Assembly (NCBI RefSeq): GCF_024733845.1
Contig: NZ_JANRHG010000002.1
Location: 248,001 to 312,000 of the forward strand
Source of the DNA: Neomoorella sulfitireducens
Lineage (GTDB): Bacteria > Bacillota > DSM-521 > Neomoorellales > Neomoorellaceae
DNA: 64,000 nt
Direction of reading: 5' to 3'
Shown: positions 42,288-50,953 of the stretch, in pieces
Position numbering within the stretch: position 1 is the stretch's first letter
Layout of the letters: the number at the start of each line of letters is the position of its first letter
Notes under the pieces: model-generated
The model's input: the letters and a program-made list of their open reading frames with translations, nothing else
Databases searched by the model: none
Told to the model about the DNA's origin: nothing
Made by a program: the position numbers and the translations under genes

Positions 42288-43934
42288 TTAATCCACCTTT
42301 GAAATATATTCATAATCTATTTTATAACTTTCCTTATCCGATTTAATGAGAATACGCTTGAGCCAGTTACTATCATCCCGCTTAGGGAAATCTTCACGGT
42401 AATGTCCACCCCGGCTTTCTTTTCTTTCTAAGGAACACGCAACGGTTAATTCCGCCAGGGTCACCATATTAATTACCTCATAAACTTTCATTAAATCATG
42501 CGAGGATTTAGCCACCATAAAATTTAATTTTTCTTTTATTTCCCGGATACCCTGTAATGCCCTTTTTAAGCGTGCAGCCTCTTTAATAAGATTAACTTCT
42601 GTTCTAAACATGATTTTTTGCAGTTCATATGTTAGCTCATCGGGATCTATGCCCGCCTTTCTGTTAAGTGGCAACGTAACAGACTTACACTGTCTTTCAA
42701 TATCTTTACAACTAACTTCTTTAGAGCCGCGTAAGGTTTTTGCTTTTTCACCAGCCTGTGATCCAGTTATAAATCCTGAAATACTGGCAAACATTAATGG
42801 AGCACCACCAGCCCCAATGCCAGCCCCTAAAAAGCAAGCTTTACTGGCTGCATCTCCTGCTGCGAACAAGTTGTTAACACTTGTACGGTAATTATTATCA
42901 ATCCATAACCCTGCGGAAGTAGCTCCTACAGTTCCCGTAAAGGCGGGTATCCATTCTAAAGGTTTATCAAAAAGGTTTACGTTACTAGTTTCCATAGCTT
43001 CCAGTAATGGTTTCAGAAGCTTCGCTGTAACCTCGCGACCTTCCTTTGATAAACCGGTAAGATCGAAAAAGATGGGCCCTCTTCCTTCATTTACTTCCGT
43101 TACCATGGCTCTTATTAATATATCCAATGAACTGCTGTCTTTTAAGACAGGATCATATCTGGCCATAAAGCGTTCCCCGAATTTATTCCGAAAAATACCA
43201 CCCAGCGAAGCAAAACGATTCATTCCATAGACATCAAAGTCCTTACAGGTTGACTGGTATTTAACCCCAAATTCCATATTGGCCAGAAAACATCCGACTC
43301 GATATCCCATGGCCACCCCATCACCAGTAGCCATATCCATTCCGAAATATGGTCCTTTATAAGAACATCCCCCCGAGGTAATGATAGCACATTTACACTC
43401 AACAAAAATAATTTCATTTCTCCTGATAGCAAAGCCAATGACCCCTTTAACAGTATTATCCTCTACATACAGATCTATTGCAGAAGTTCGATCTAAAATC
43501 CTAATACCACTATTTATACATAGCTTTCTAAGTAAACTTAACGACTGTGAGATATCAATAAGGACACTTTTGGTATTCCCCCGCCCTGTTTTTCTTATCA
43601 ATTTACCCTTCTCATCTTTAATAAAAGGTAAGCCCAGTTCCTGTAGTTTTAAGATAATCTCATAACTCAAAGGATAGTTCCGGGAAAGCCAGCGGGGATC
43701 ATTAAGGAAACACCCATTGTTTAGCCCATTTTCTACCCATTGACTTAAATCGTCCTCTCCGGGTATGAAACATTGCATATCACCAGCGGCAAACTTCGCG
43801 CAACCACTATTACCTGCATAAGCTTTTTCCAGAATTAAAACCTCAACGCCTTTTTTCCTGGCTTCCAGGGCAGCCAATAAACCTGCATACCCCCCACCTA
43901 TTATTAAAACATCTGTTAAATAACGGGTCGACAC
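42288..43934 (-). CDS. FAD-dependent reductase, AprA/FrdA-like flavoprotein
   Basis: About 548 residues of the fumarate reductase/adenylylsulfate reductase alpha superfamily: DVLIIGGGYAGLLAALEARK (FAD), EKAYAGNSGCAKFAAGDMQC, CAIITSGGCSYKGPYFGMDMATGDGVAMGYRVGC (outline), NNLFAAGDAASKACFLGAGIGAGGAPLMFAS and ESRGGHYREDF at the end. It follows a small 2[4Fe-4S] ferredoxin gene, the usual electron partner for such subunits. Start: the longest frame opens at 43952 without a ribosome site; GTG at 43934, after GGGGGG and AAAGGA, is preferred. AT-rich, like the UbiD, molybdoenzyme and TRAP genes. Confidence 0.85.
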   Translation of the reverse strand: MSTRYLTDVLIIGGGYAGLLAALEARKKGVEVLILEKAYAGNSGCAKFAAGDMQCFIPGEDDLSQWVENGLNNGCFLNDPRWLSRNYPLSYEIILKLQELGLPFIKDEKGKLIRKTGRGNTKSVLIDISQSLSLLRKLCINSGIRILDRTSAIDLYVEDNTVKGVIGFAIRRNEIIFVECKCAIITSGGCSYKGPYFGMDMATGDGVAMGYRVGCFLANMEFGVKYQSTCKDFDVYGMNRFASLGGIFRNKFGERFMARYDPVLKDSSSLDILIRAMVTEVNEGRGPIFFDLTGLSKEGREVTAKLLKPLLEAMETSNVNLFDKPLEWIPAFTGTVGATSAGLWIDNNYRTSVNNLFAAGDAASKACFLGAGIGAGGAPLMFASISGFITGSQAGEKAKTLRGSKEVSCKDIERQCKSVTLPLNRKAGIDPDELTYELQKIMFRTEVNLIKEAARLKRALQGIREIKEKLNFMVAKSSHDLMKVYEVINMVTLAELTVACSLERKESRGGHYREDFPKRDDSNWLKRILIKSDKESYKIDYEYISKVD

Positions 43935-43962
43935 TCCTTTAACCCCCCGCATTTACTGATTT

Positions 43963-44181
43963 TCAATAAGGCATTGGCATCTTTTGCTCACGTTCAGCTG
44001 TCACCTCTATAGCTTTTGAGGGGCAATTTATAATACATAAAAAACATGATTGACAGTCTTGAGGGTAAAGGATCTGTGGAAGTTGACTTTTTATATCAAA
44101 ATAGATAACATCCATCGGGCATGAATTATCGCATTTCCCGCAGCCCTTGCATAAAGCAGTATTTATCTTCTTTATTCCCAT
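43963..44181 (-). CDS. Small 2[4Fe-4S] ferredoxin
   Basis: 72 residues with two full cluster motifs: CKGCGKCDNSCP and CQSCFLCIINCP. Likely electron carrier for the adjoining FAD reductase. AAGGGG lies 8 bases before the ATG, and 4 bases separate it from the larger Fe-S protein gene. Confidence 0.92.
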   Translation of the reverse strand: MGIKKINTALCKGCGKCDNSCPMDVIYFDIKSQLPQILYPQDCQSCFLCIINCPSKAIEVTAEREQKMPMPY

Positions 44182-44185
44182 ATGG

Positions 44186-44713
44186 TTATCCCCTTGTTAT
44201 TGAGGTCACTCGACTGTTTACCAGTCTTTTTATTGTATTAGTCTCTGCCTGCATCATCATTTCATTTATCTCACCAAACTTTAGTGCCCCTGTCGGACAT
44301 ATACGCGTACATGCTGGTTCCAAACCGGCTTCAACCCGGGCAATACACAAATTACATTTTTGCATTTTCCCATCTTGACCAAAACGGGGCACCCCAAAGG
44401 GACAGGCCATAGAGCAACTATAACAACCAATACATAAATCTTGGTTTACCAGGATAACGCCGGCCTCTTTTTTAATCGCCCCTGCTGGACAGGTCCTTAA
44501 ACATGGGGCTTCCTGGCAATGCATACAAGCCATGGAAACAAAGGTAACCTTTACATCGGGAAAAGTTCCATCTTCGACTATAAAAATTTGCCGCCAGAGA
44601 GGTTGCCCCTGTCCTGCCTGTAAGTCGTTCTGATCCATACAGGCAACAACGCAGGCATAACAGCCAGTACACCGGTTCAAGTCTAAGTAAATGGTATGTT
44701 TCACGTTGTTCAC
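44186..44713 (-). CDS. Four-cluster Fe-S electron-transfer subunit (DmsB/PsrB-like)
   Basis: About 175 residues with four ferredoxin-type Cys groups: CTGCYACVVACMDQND, CMHCQEAPCLRTCP, CIGCYSCSMACPFGVP and CNLCIARVEAGLEPACTRICP, as in the B subunits of DMSO/polysulfide reductases. No membrane anchor. It directly follows the molybdopterin subunit gene (8-base gap) and should carry its electrons. AGGAGG lies at 44725-44716 region; GTG at 44713, TTG at 44716 or GTG at 44704 are all possible starts. Confidence 0.93.
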   Translation of the reverse strand: MNNVKHTIYLDLNRCTGCYACVVACMDQNDLQAGQGQPLWRQIFIVEDGTFPDVKVTFVSMACMHCQEAPCLRTCPAGAIKKEAGVILVNQDLCIGCYSCSMACPFGVPRFGQDGKMQKCNLCIARVEAGLEPACTRICPTGALKFGEINEMMMQAETNTIKRLVNSRVTSITRG

Positions 44714-44724
44714 CAACCTCCTAG

Positions 44725-46863
44725 CTAGACCTTTTCAATATTACATAAAATTGCTTTATAGCCAGGGTATCCAGAAACGGGGTCAAGGTAGTCAGCTTCA
44801 AGCAAGGTATTAACATCCGCCTCGGGGTATGCATGATACATATGAATTACTCCTGGCTGAACTATCTTGGTTATATTGGCCTTTACTGTGATTGCTCCCT
44901 TAGGAGTAGCCAACCTGATTATATCGCCCTGAGTAATACCCAAACGCCGGGCATCACCAGGGTTTATATCCGCAGCCGGTTCCGGCCGTAGGTTTCGCGT
45001 CCATGATAACCGGAAAGTCCTCGAATGTATAAACATTGGTAAACGCGACCCGGTATTAAGAATAAAAGGGTAATTTTTAGCCAGTTCTGGAGTTGCTTCC
45101 GGGCTATATTTGGGTGGCCGATAAATAGGTAAAACATCATATCTGAAGAAAGAATTGTATTTCTCCAAGAGTAAAGATTTAAATTCGACTTTGCCTGAAG
45201 GGGTAGGGAAGCCCTTATGAATATATTTTTTCTCATAAATTTTTAACGGTTCGGGGACGGGCATACCTGCCGGATGTTTCTTTAGTTCTTCAAGTTTTAT
45301 CCCACTTGGTGCCAGTATCCAATCCAGAGAAGCTTCATAACCTGCTGCTAATAAAGGGTCATCTAATTCTAAACGCTTTGCCAGGTCAAAAATTATATCA
45401 ACATCAGGGCGTGATTCATAAAGCGGCGCGATAGCAGGTTGGGTATAGATTACAAAGTTCTCAATATAGCAGCGTAGCTCGCTCCGTTCTAACGAACTAC
45501 AAGCTGGTAGGACAATATCGGCATACTTTGCACTATCTGTCAGGAAGAGATCAACATCCACAATAAAATCGAGTTTCTGTAAGTTTTTTAGGAAAAAATC
45601 TGGATCTGGCCACATCCTGTAGTTGAGGCCAAAAGCTAGCATTGCTTTCAAAGGATATGGTTTTCCCAACTCTATTTGGAAGGGTAGGTGCATTGATTGC
45701 CCCTCATCGACCAGTTCACACCAAACAGGGAATTTATCCTGGCCTATCCGTGGTGGCATTTCTTCCCATGGCTTAACTTGATAGTACTCATGTTCCCTGG
45801 TCATAAAACCTGCAGGTATATAAAGGTAGCTCGTTGGCATTACCAGGTTACCACCAAATACATCATAATTACCGGTTAGGGCGATTAAAGCAAGGGCGGC
45901 CCGGTAATTATTCACACCATTGGTATGATGGACTACAGAGGCCTGGCCGGTCATAAACGCTGCTGGTTTCAAAGTTGCATAAAGGCGGGCTGCCATCCTG
46001 ATGTTATCTGCCGGGATGCCGGTGATCAACTCAGCCCTTTCAGGAGTAAACTCTTTGACGTATTCACGGTATTCTTCAAAACCATAAGTATAGTTATGAA
46101 TAAAGTCCCGGTCGTATAATTCTTCCGTAATTATTACGTTTGCCATGGCTAGAGCTAAAGCCCCATCAGTACCCGGTTTTAACTGTAAGTGAATATCACT
46201 CCAGGCAACCATGGGCGTATAGCGAGGGTCTACAACTATGATTTTTAAACCTCTCTCCCTGGCATCTATTATGCTATGGGCCAGGCTGGTATTTGAATAA
46301 AAAGGATTACAACTCCATACCAGTAAGCAACGTGCGTTTTTTATATCTGGTCTGGCCGGTGCTCCAAACAATAATTTCCAGGCCATATTTACAGCCTGAG
46401 CGCAGGTGCTAGATTCACTGCAGTAATTGGGTGAGCCAAAGGCATGGGCTAAACGATGCAAAAACGGTCGCTCCCACTTGGCATAACCAGCATAAAAAAC
46501 CACCGCTTCGGGGCCAAACTTTTCTTTTATATGAGTTAAAGTGGTCGCGATGGTATTCAGCGCTTCATCCCACGAAATTGCTTCGAATTCTCCTGCTCCC
46601 CTGGAACCGATCCTTTTTAAGGGCGTTTTTATTCGCTCTTTATGATAAATATACTGGCGTATAGCTGACCCTTTTGCACAGAGAGTACCCCTGTTATGGG
46701 GGTTCTCTTTAGTTCCTTCAACTTTAATAATAAAACCATCTTTTACATAAACGTCCACACCGCACTGGCTCTGTGGGTCACAAATAGTACAAATCGATTT
46801 TTTTATTTCTATACCAGTATCTGCACAGGGAATTTTCCCGCGAAGTAAGTTGTTATCTCTCAC
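44725..46863 (-). CDS. Molybdopterin (Mo/W) oxidoreductase, DMSO reductase superfamily
   Basis: 712-residue catalytic subunit. N-terminal [4Fe-4S] motif: C25, C28, C34 and C62. GPEAVVFYAGYAKWERPF and the SSTCAQAVNMAW segment follow; C154 is the probable Mo/W ligand. Further family blocks are CLLVWSCNPFYSNTSLAHS, IIVVDPRYTPMVAWSDIHLQ, LKPGTDGALALAMANVII, YADIVLPACSSLERSE and the C-terminal molybdopterin-binding domain (FILNTGSRLPMFIHSRTF). There is no Tat signal, so it is cytoplasmic. The superfamily includes thiosulfate, polysulfide and arsenate enzymes, acetylene hydratase and hydroxyarene transhydroxylases; the substrate here is unknown. Confidence 0.92.
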   Translation of the reverse strand: MRDNNLLRGKIPCADTGIEIKKSICTICDPQSQCGVDVYVKDGFIIKVEGTKENPHNRGTLCAKGSAIRQYIYHKERIKTPLKRIGSRGAGEFEAISWDEALNTIATTLTHIKEKFGPEAVVFYAGYAKWERPFLHRLAHAFGSPNYCSESSTCAQAVNMAWKLLFGAPARPDIKNARCLLVWSCNPFYSNTSLAHSIIDARERGLKIIVVDPRYTPMVAWSDIHLQLKPGTDGALALAMANVIITEELYDRDFIHNYTYGFEEYREYVKEFTPERAELITGIPADNIRMAARLYATLKPAAFMTGQASVVHHTNGVNNYRAALALIALTGNYDVFGGNLVMPTSYLYIPAGFMTREHEYYQVKPWEEMPPRIGQDKFPVWCELVDEGQSMHLPFQIELGKPYPLKAMLAFGLNYRMWPDPDFFLKNLQKLDFIVDVDLFLTDSAKYADIVLPACSSLERSELRCYIENFVIYTQPAIAPLYESRPDVDIIFDLAKRLELDDPLLAAGYEASLDWILAPSGIKLEELKKHPAGMPVPEPLKIYEKKYIHKGFPTPSGKVEFKSLLLEKYNSFFRYDVLPIYRPPKYSPEATPELAKNYPFILNTGSRLPMFIHSRTFRLSWTRNLRPEPAADINPGDARRLGITQGDIIRLATPKGAITVKANITKIVQPGVIHMYHAYPEADVNTLLEADYLDPVSGYPGYKAILCNIEKV

Positions 46864-46926
46864 AGGACCATCGCTCCCATACTCTACATGATAAAAAACA
46901 AAGCACCTGGGCCGCCATGGCTTTTA

Positions 46927-48801
46927 TTATTTCTCAATGCCTTTTAATAAGCTTCTTTGCGGTATATTTACTTTGTTTATTATTAATGCCAACATAATTA
47001 AACCTAGCCCGACCAGGCTACTAAAAACTTCTGGGTAAAGGGTTAATAAAGCGGCGATACCCAAACAAACCCTCGATACTTTATTCCATGGAATAAATAT
47101 TTGACCTTCAATTGCTGCCGCAAGGCAAATGACACCAATTATAGCAAACAACACGGCCACGGTAATTTTATCCATATTTCCCTGTAGAATTAGGGTGGGA
47201 TTGGAAATAAACATAAAGGGAATAATGTACGCTACTAATCCATACCTAAAAGCAGTAAATCCTGTTTTAGATGGATCTGCTTGGGCTATAGCTGCTCCTG
47301 TATATGCAGCAATTGCAACTGGAGGTGTTATTGCCCCAACACAAGAAAAAAGGAATAAAAACATATGGGCAGCAATAGGAGTAATACCTAGTTTAGTTAA
47401 AGGTGGTACAAGTATAGAAACCACGATAATATAAACGGCAGTTGGTGGCATGGCACATCCTAAAATAAGCGATACTATTGCCGCTAAAAATGCAGCGAGA
47501 TACATATTTCCATGGGAATATTGAATTAGTGTATATGAAAGCTTGGCCCCTAGCCCTGTTACCGAAATAATACCTACGATTATTCCTGCTACCGCACAGG
47601 TGGCAACTATTTCGACGGATCCTTTAGCACCATTTTCCAAGGCTTTTAGTACTTTATGTATATCTGGCCGTGTAGCTTTGCCCAAAAAGGCTACAAATAA
47701 TGACAACACGGTAGAATAAAATGCCGCTTTCATAGGGCTCCATCCAAGAATTATCACTGTAATCATAAAAACTATAGGAATACCTAAATATCCCCTCGTA
47801 CTCATAACGTCCTTTATTTTGGGCAGTTCACAAGCTGGTAGCCCTTTAAGGCCATTTTTGACTGCCTGGGCATCTACGACAAGCATTAAAGCAAAATAAT
47901 AAAGAAATGCTGGCATAATAGCTGCTATACAAATTTTTAAGTAGCTGACATTTAAGTATTCGGCCATAATAAATGCTGCTGCCCCCATAACTGGTGGAGT
48001 AAACATACCACCTGTTGAAGCTACCGATTCAATGGCCCCAGCAATATAGGGTTTATATCCTACTTTCTTCATTAAAGGTATAGTAAAAGTTCCTACCGTT
48101 GATACATTGGCAGCCGGAGAACCTGAAATCATCCCCATTAAAGCGCTGGCTAATATAGATGTTTTTGCGGGGCCGCCTCTAAATCTCCCGGCGATAGCAT
48201 AGGAAACATCAACAAACCATTCGCCACCACCAAAAGCCTCCAGAAAAGCCCCAAATATAACAAATACAATTATAAAAGTAGAAGCAATCCCTAGGGGAAT
48301 CCCGTAAATACCCTCTGTAGTCATAAAAAGAAAACTCACCAACCGATCCCATGCTAATCCCTTATGAACTAGAAAACCAGGAAAATAAGGGCCAAATATG
48401 GCATAAATTATAAAGAAAATCGCAGTTAAAGTTAGGAACATCCCGGTCGCCCTTCTGGTAGCTTCTAACAATAAAATGATGACAATGGTACCAATAACTA
48501 TTTCCAGATTAGAAGTTGCGCCTGATATTAAAATTTTATCTTGCCAAACAATCATCAAATAGATATTTGATAATACAATTAGTACCGCAGCCATAATACT
48601 GATGATCATCGTCAAGGTTGATTTAAGATGCAGGGATTTACTCCTTAAGAAAATAACAGGTATTAAGAGGGCCAATAAAATGGCCCTCTGGTTTATTGAT
48701 GAAAATGACCCAAAGCCAGCGGTGTAGAGGTATATAAGCGAGGTCATAACTAACAAGGCACTTATAATTTTATCTGTTATTCCCGCCGATCCTTTCAGCA
48801 T
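46927..48801 (-). CDS. TRAP transporter fused permease (DctQM type, TAXI family)
   Basis: Secondary importer with the small and large membrane subunits fused: 624 residues and about 18 hydrophobic helices. The large domain has GMISGSPAANVSTVGTFTIPLMKKVGY, GAIESVASTGGMFTPPVMGAAAFIMAEYL, CAMPPTAVYIIVVSILVPPL and GAITPPVAIAAYTGAAIAQADP (all family hallmarks, given in parts). It starts one base after the binding-protein stop, with AAGGGG upstream. TAXI transporters carry carboxylates such as alpha-ketoglutarate or glutamate in known cases; here an aromatic or unsaturated acid is suspected from context. Confidence 0.94.
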   Translation of the reverse strand: MLKGSAGITDKIISALLVMTSLIYLYTAGFGSFSSINQRAILLALLIPVIFLRSKSLHLKSTLTMIISIMAAVLIVLSNIYLMIVWQDKILISGATSNLEIVIGTIVIILLLEATRRATGMFLTLTAIFFIIYAIFGPYFPGFLVHKGLAWDRLVSFLFMTTEGIYGIPLGIASTFIIVFVIFGAFLEAFGGGEWFVDVSYAIAGRFRGGPAKTSILASALMGMISGSPAANVSTVGTFTIPLMKKVGYKPYIAGAIESVASTGGMFTPPVMGAAAFIMAEYLNVSYLKICIAAIMPAFLYYFALMLVVDAQAVKNGLKGLPACELPKIKDVMSTRGYLGIPIVFMITVIILGWSPMKAAFYSTVLSLFVAFLGKATRPDIHKVLKALENGAKGSVEIVATCAVAGIIVGIISVTGLGAKLSYTLIQYSHGNMYLAAFLAAIVSLILGCAMPPTAVYIIVVSILVPPLTKLGITPIAAHMFLFLFSCVGAITPPVAIAAYTGAAIAQADPSKTGFTAFRYGLVAYIIPFMFISNPTLILQGNMDKITVAVLFAIIGVICLAAAIEGQIFIPWNKVSRVCLGIAALLTLYPEVFSSLVGLGLIMLALIINKVNIPQRSLLKGIEK

Positions 48802-49803
48802 TTATAAAACCCCTTTTTCTTTATAATATTTTTCGGCGCCAGGGTGTAACGGAACCGGCACTCCTTTGGCTGCATTCTCCAGCTGCAGATTCTTGGCAGA
48901 GGGGTGGGACTGTTTAACCTTATCCAGGTTTTCAAATATCGCTTTAGTGATGTTATACACCATTTGTTCATCCAGATCTTTATTTATTACGACAGTAGTA
49001 TCATCATAAATGGTGGTTATTGGTTGGTCCGTATTATATATTTCCTTAGGTAAGTCTATCTTCTTATAATAAGGGTATTTCTGGAATATTATTTTCAATA
49101 TATCATCTTCAATTGATAAAATCCTAACGGGCTTCTTAGCTGCAGTTAGTTGTGTAATAGCAGAGGCCGGGGCTGCCGATTGGACAACAACTGCGTCGAC
49201 ATTTCCGTCTGTTAAGGCACTTGTACCTTCATCATAAGGGATGTAGAGAGGCTGTATTTCGCTTAAAGATATACCATACGCTGATAATACATCAAGTGTA
49301 ACATAAATACCGCCCCCTCCAGCAGGACCAAGGACAACCTTTTTGCCTTTAAGGTCTTTTATAGACCTAATATCCGATTTATCATTTACAACGACATGAA
49401 AAATCCCTTTTGACAGCCCTGTAAATAACGTACGTATCTCTTCATTTTTTCCTTTATAAGGTTCTTCTCCTTTATAAGCCCTACTAGCCAGCACCGACAT
49501 CGTAATGGCAAGATCAACATCTTTTTTCTTTATTAATTCATTGTTTTCCACAGCCCCACCCGTGACTTGGGCCGTTGTTTGTATTCCCAAAGTGTTGGTG
49601 ATAATATCTGCCAAGCCTATACCAATAGGATAATAAGCCCCTCCTGAGGAAGCAGTTCCAACTACCAGAAATTTTGGCTTTGTGCCTTGCTGAGGACTAC
49701 TTCCCGGATTATTTCCCTGGTTTTTTTGATTACCGCAACCCACAATTATTAAGTTCAACAACAAAGTGAAGCCCAAAAAGATAGCCAGAGATTTTTTCTT
49801 CAT
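48802..49803 (-). CDS. TAXI-family TRAP transporter solute-binding lipoprotein
   Basis: 333 residues; N-terminal lipobox LIVGC (Cys about 23) for lipid anchoring. TAXI signature: VVGTASSGGAYYPIGIGLAD, GGAVENNELIKKKDVDLAIT, LKGKKVVLGPAGGGG, and DEGTSALTDGNVDAVVVQ. It is the first gene of the series that continues through the permease to the UbiD and FAD genes. RBS AGGAGG precedes the ATG. Confidence 0.95.
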   Translation of the reverse strand: MKKKSLAIFLGFTLLLNLIIVGCGNQKNQGNNPGSSPQQGTKPKFLVVGTASSGGAYYPIGIGLADIITNTLGIQTTAQVTGGAVENNELIKKKDVDLAITMSVLASRAYKGEEPYKGKNEEIRTLFTGLSKGIFHVVVNDKSDIRSIKDLKGKKVVLGPAGGGGIYVTLDVLSAYGISLSEIQPLYIPYDEGTSALTDGNVDAVVVQSAAPASAITQLTAAKKPVRILSIEDDILKIIFQKYPYYKKIDLPKEIYNTDQPITTIYDDTTVVINKDLDEQMVYNITKAIFENLDKVKQSHPSAKNLQLENAAKGVPVPLHPGAEKYYKEKGVL

Positions 49804-49885
49804 TCTTATAAACCTCCTGTCTTTTATTCCTGGGTTTCATGTAACCTTGCCTGTTCATTTGTTAATTCCTTCATCCCCCCTGCTT

Positions 49886-49920
49886 ATTTTAGTATGTTCT
49901 CGAAAACTCCCAAACGTTTG
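49886..49920 (-). promoter_or_regulatory. Promoter of the TAXI-TRAP operon with palindrome
   Basis: Minus strand: TTGGGA (49913-49908), 16-base gap, TAAAAT (49891-49886). CAAACGTTTG (49920-49911) is a perfect 10-bp palindrome with a central CG overlapping the -35, like a LacI-family half-site pair. A related CAAACGATTG occurs in front of the lacI gene at 53235-53244. Confidence 0.5.
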
Positions 49921-49925
49921 TACTC

Positions 49926-49955
49926 AAGCCCTTCAGGAAGGGCTTTTATTTTTTC
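49926..49955 (+). terminator. Orphan intrinsic terminator, plus strand
   Basis: AAGCCCTTC, a 2-base loop and GAAGGGCTT with a run of T to 49955. No plus-strand gene lies upstream; it may be left from a lost gene or may shield the TRAP operon promoter from an antisense transcript. Confidence 0.6.
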
Positions 49956-50244
49956 TCCCCAGCCCCTATGAGGTATAAAGAGAAATAGGTGTGGAAATAG
50001 TCGTTTGAGTTAGTACGTGTGCAACTTGTATTGCTTCAAATTTTATTCATCACGGTTAAATTTGGCCCTCGACTTTTTCAAAATGTCTCAAAATTGGGAT
50101 GGTACTTCCCCAATACCCTATTTGAGGTGGTGTTTTGTTGATGCTCCTTACTTGTCGCTGCCACTCTGCTTCCCTGGTTCTTGCAGAGTCGAAAAGGTTG
50201 TTGTCTTTTTCTGCCTGCCTGGCCAGGGTCTTGCTCCTTAATCT
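49956..50244. other. Intergenic region, no intact gene
   Basis: Between the orphan terminator and the transposase remnant. A small plus-strand frame (from about 50017) may contain decayed 5' transposase sequence, but I cannot support a protein. Confidence 0.3.
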
Positions 50245-50681
50245 GGACCCGGCCATCCCTTATGGTCTACAATGGCTTTGATAAAAAGCGTTCGCGGCTT
50301 AAGTTGCGTTGTCCTCTGGCTGCTGATAGCAAGCGGGTTAAACGGGAGATTAATTGATCCCGCCCTTGCTCGCCTTCGCCTTATGGCCGTACCGTTTAAA
50401 CTAAGCCCCATGATGACCGGCGCCTCTTTACGCAAACGCCGCGTCATTCTTTAGCCTGGAAGAAAGTCTACGCCAACTGTTCCGCCGCCGAACGTTCTTT
50501 TAAGCGCGCCAAGGTTGATTATGAGCTGGAACGTTGCCGCGTTAGGAGCAAGGAGGCCTGGTTCTGGCGCAGCCACCTGGTGGCTATAAACCAGCACCTG
50601 GATGCCTGGATTGCCGAGGCCTCATCTCAAGGCCGGGACATCTGGGCTAAGGTGCTGGGCCAGCCCCTGGCGGCCTAAGAT
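50245..50681 (+). pseudogene. Transposase remnant (DDE type, C-terminal part)
   Basis: One plus-strand frame reads MVYNGFDKKRSRLKLRCPL, then a CSPSPYGRTV segment, RLFTQTPRHSLAWKKVYANC, AAERSFKRAKVDYELERCRV and EAWFWRSHLVAINQHLDAWI. This is the C-terminal half of a DDE transposase of the IS1182/ISNCY-like kind. In-frame stops (for example after GRTV) and at least one frameshift inactivate it. It marks the outer edge of the AT-rich transporter/redox block. Confidence 0.75.
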
Positions 50682-50953
50682 TTCACGCACTTAAGCAACG
50701 GCTTTTTCCAGCAAATCCCTGAAATATGCTTATTTTAGGGGTTAGCTTTGCTGTTCTCTTTTTTGTTCCCCCTTTTTTTCTCTATTACCTAATTATGGCT
50801 TATAATTGTTGCTACTGCGACATCGTTAATTCGCTCGTCCAACATACCTTGTATTTTTTTGCCATCACTTCCCTTCAATTGGTTTATTACCTGGTTTTAC
50901 CTGGTTTTTCGAGGGTTTTACGAGAGCCTACTATTTATTGCATCCCTCGTAGC
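50682..50953. other. AT-rich spacer, no gene seen
   Basis: Lies between the transposase remnant and the 3' end of the alcohol dehydrogenase gene. It contains several T-runs (near 50770) but no clear hairpin terminator. Confidence 0.4.
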
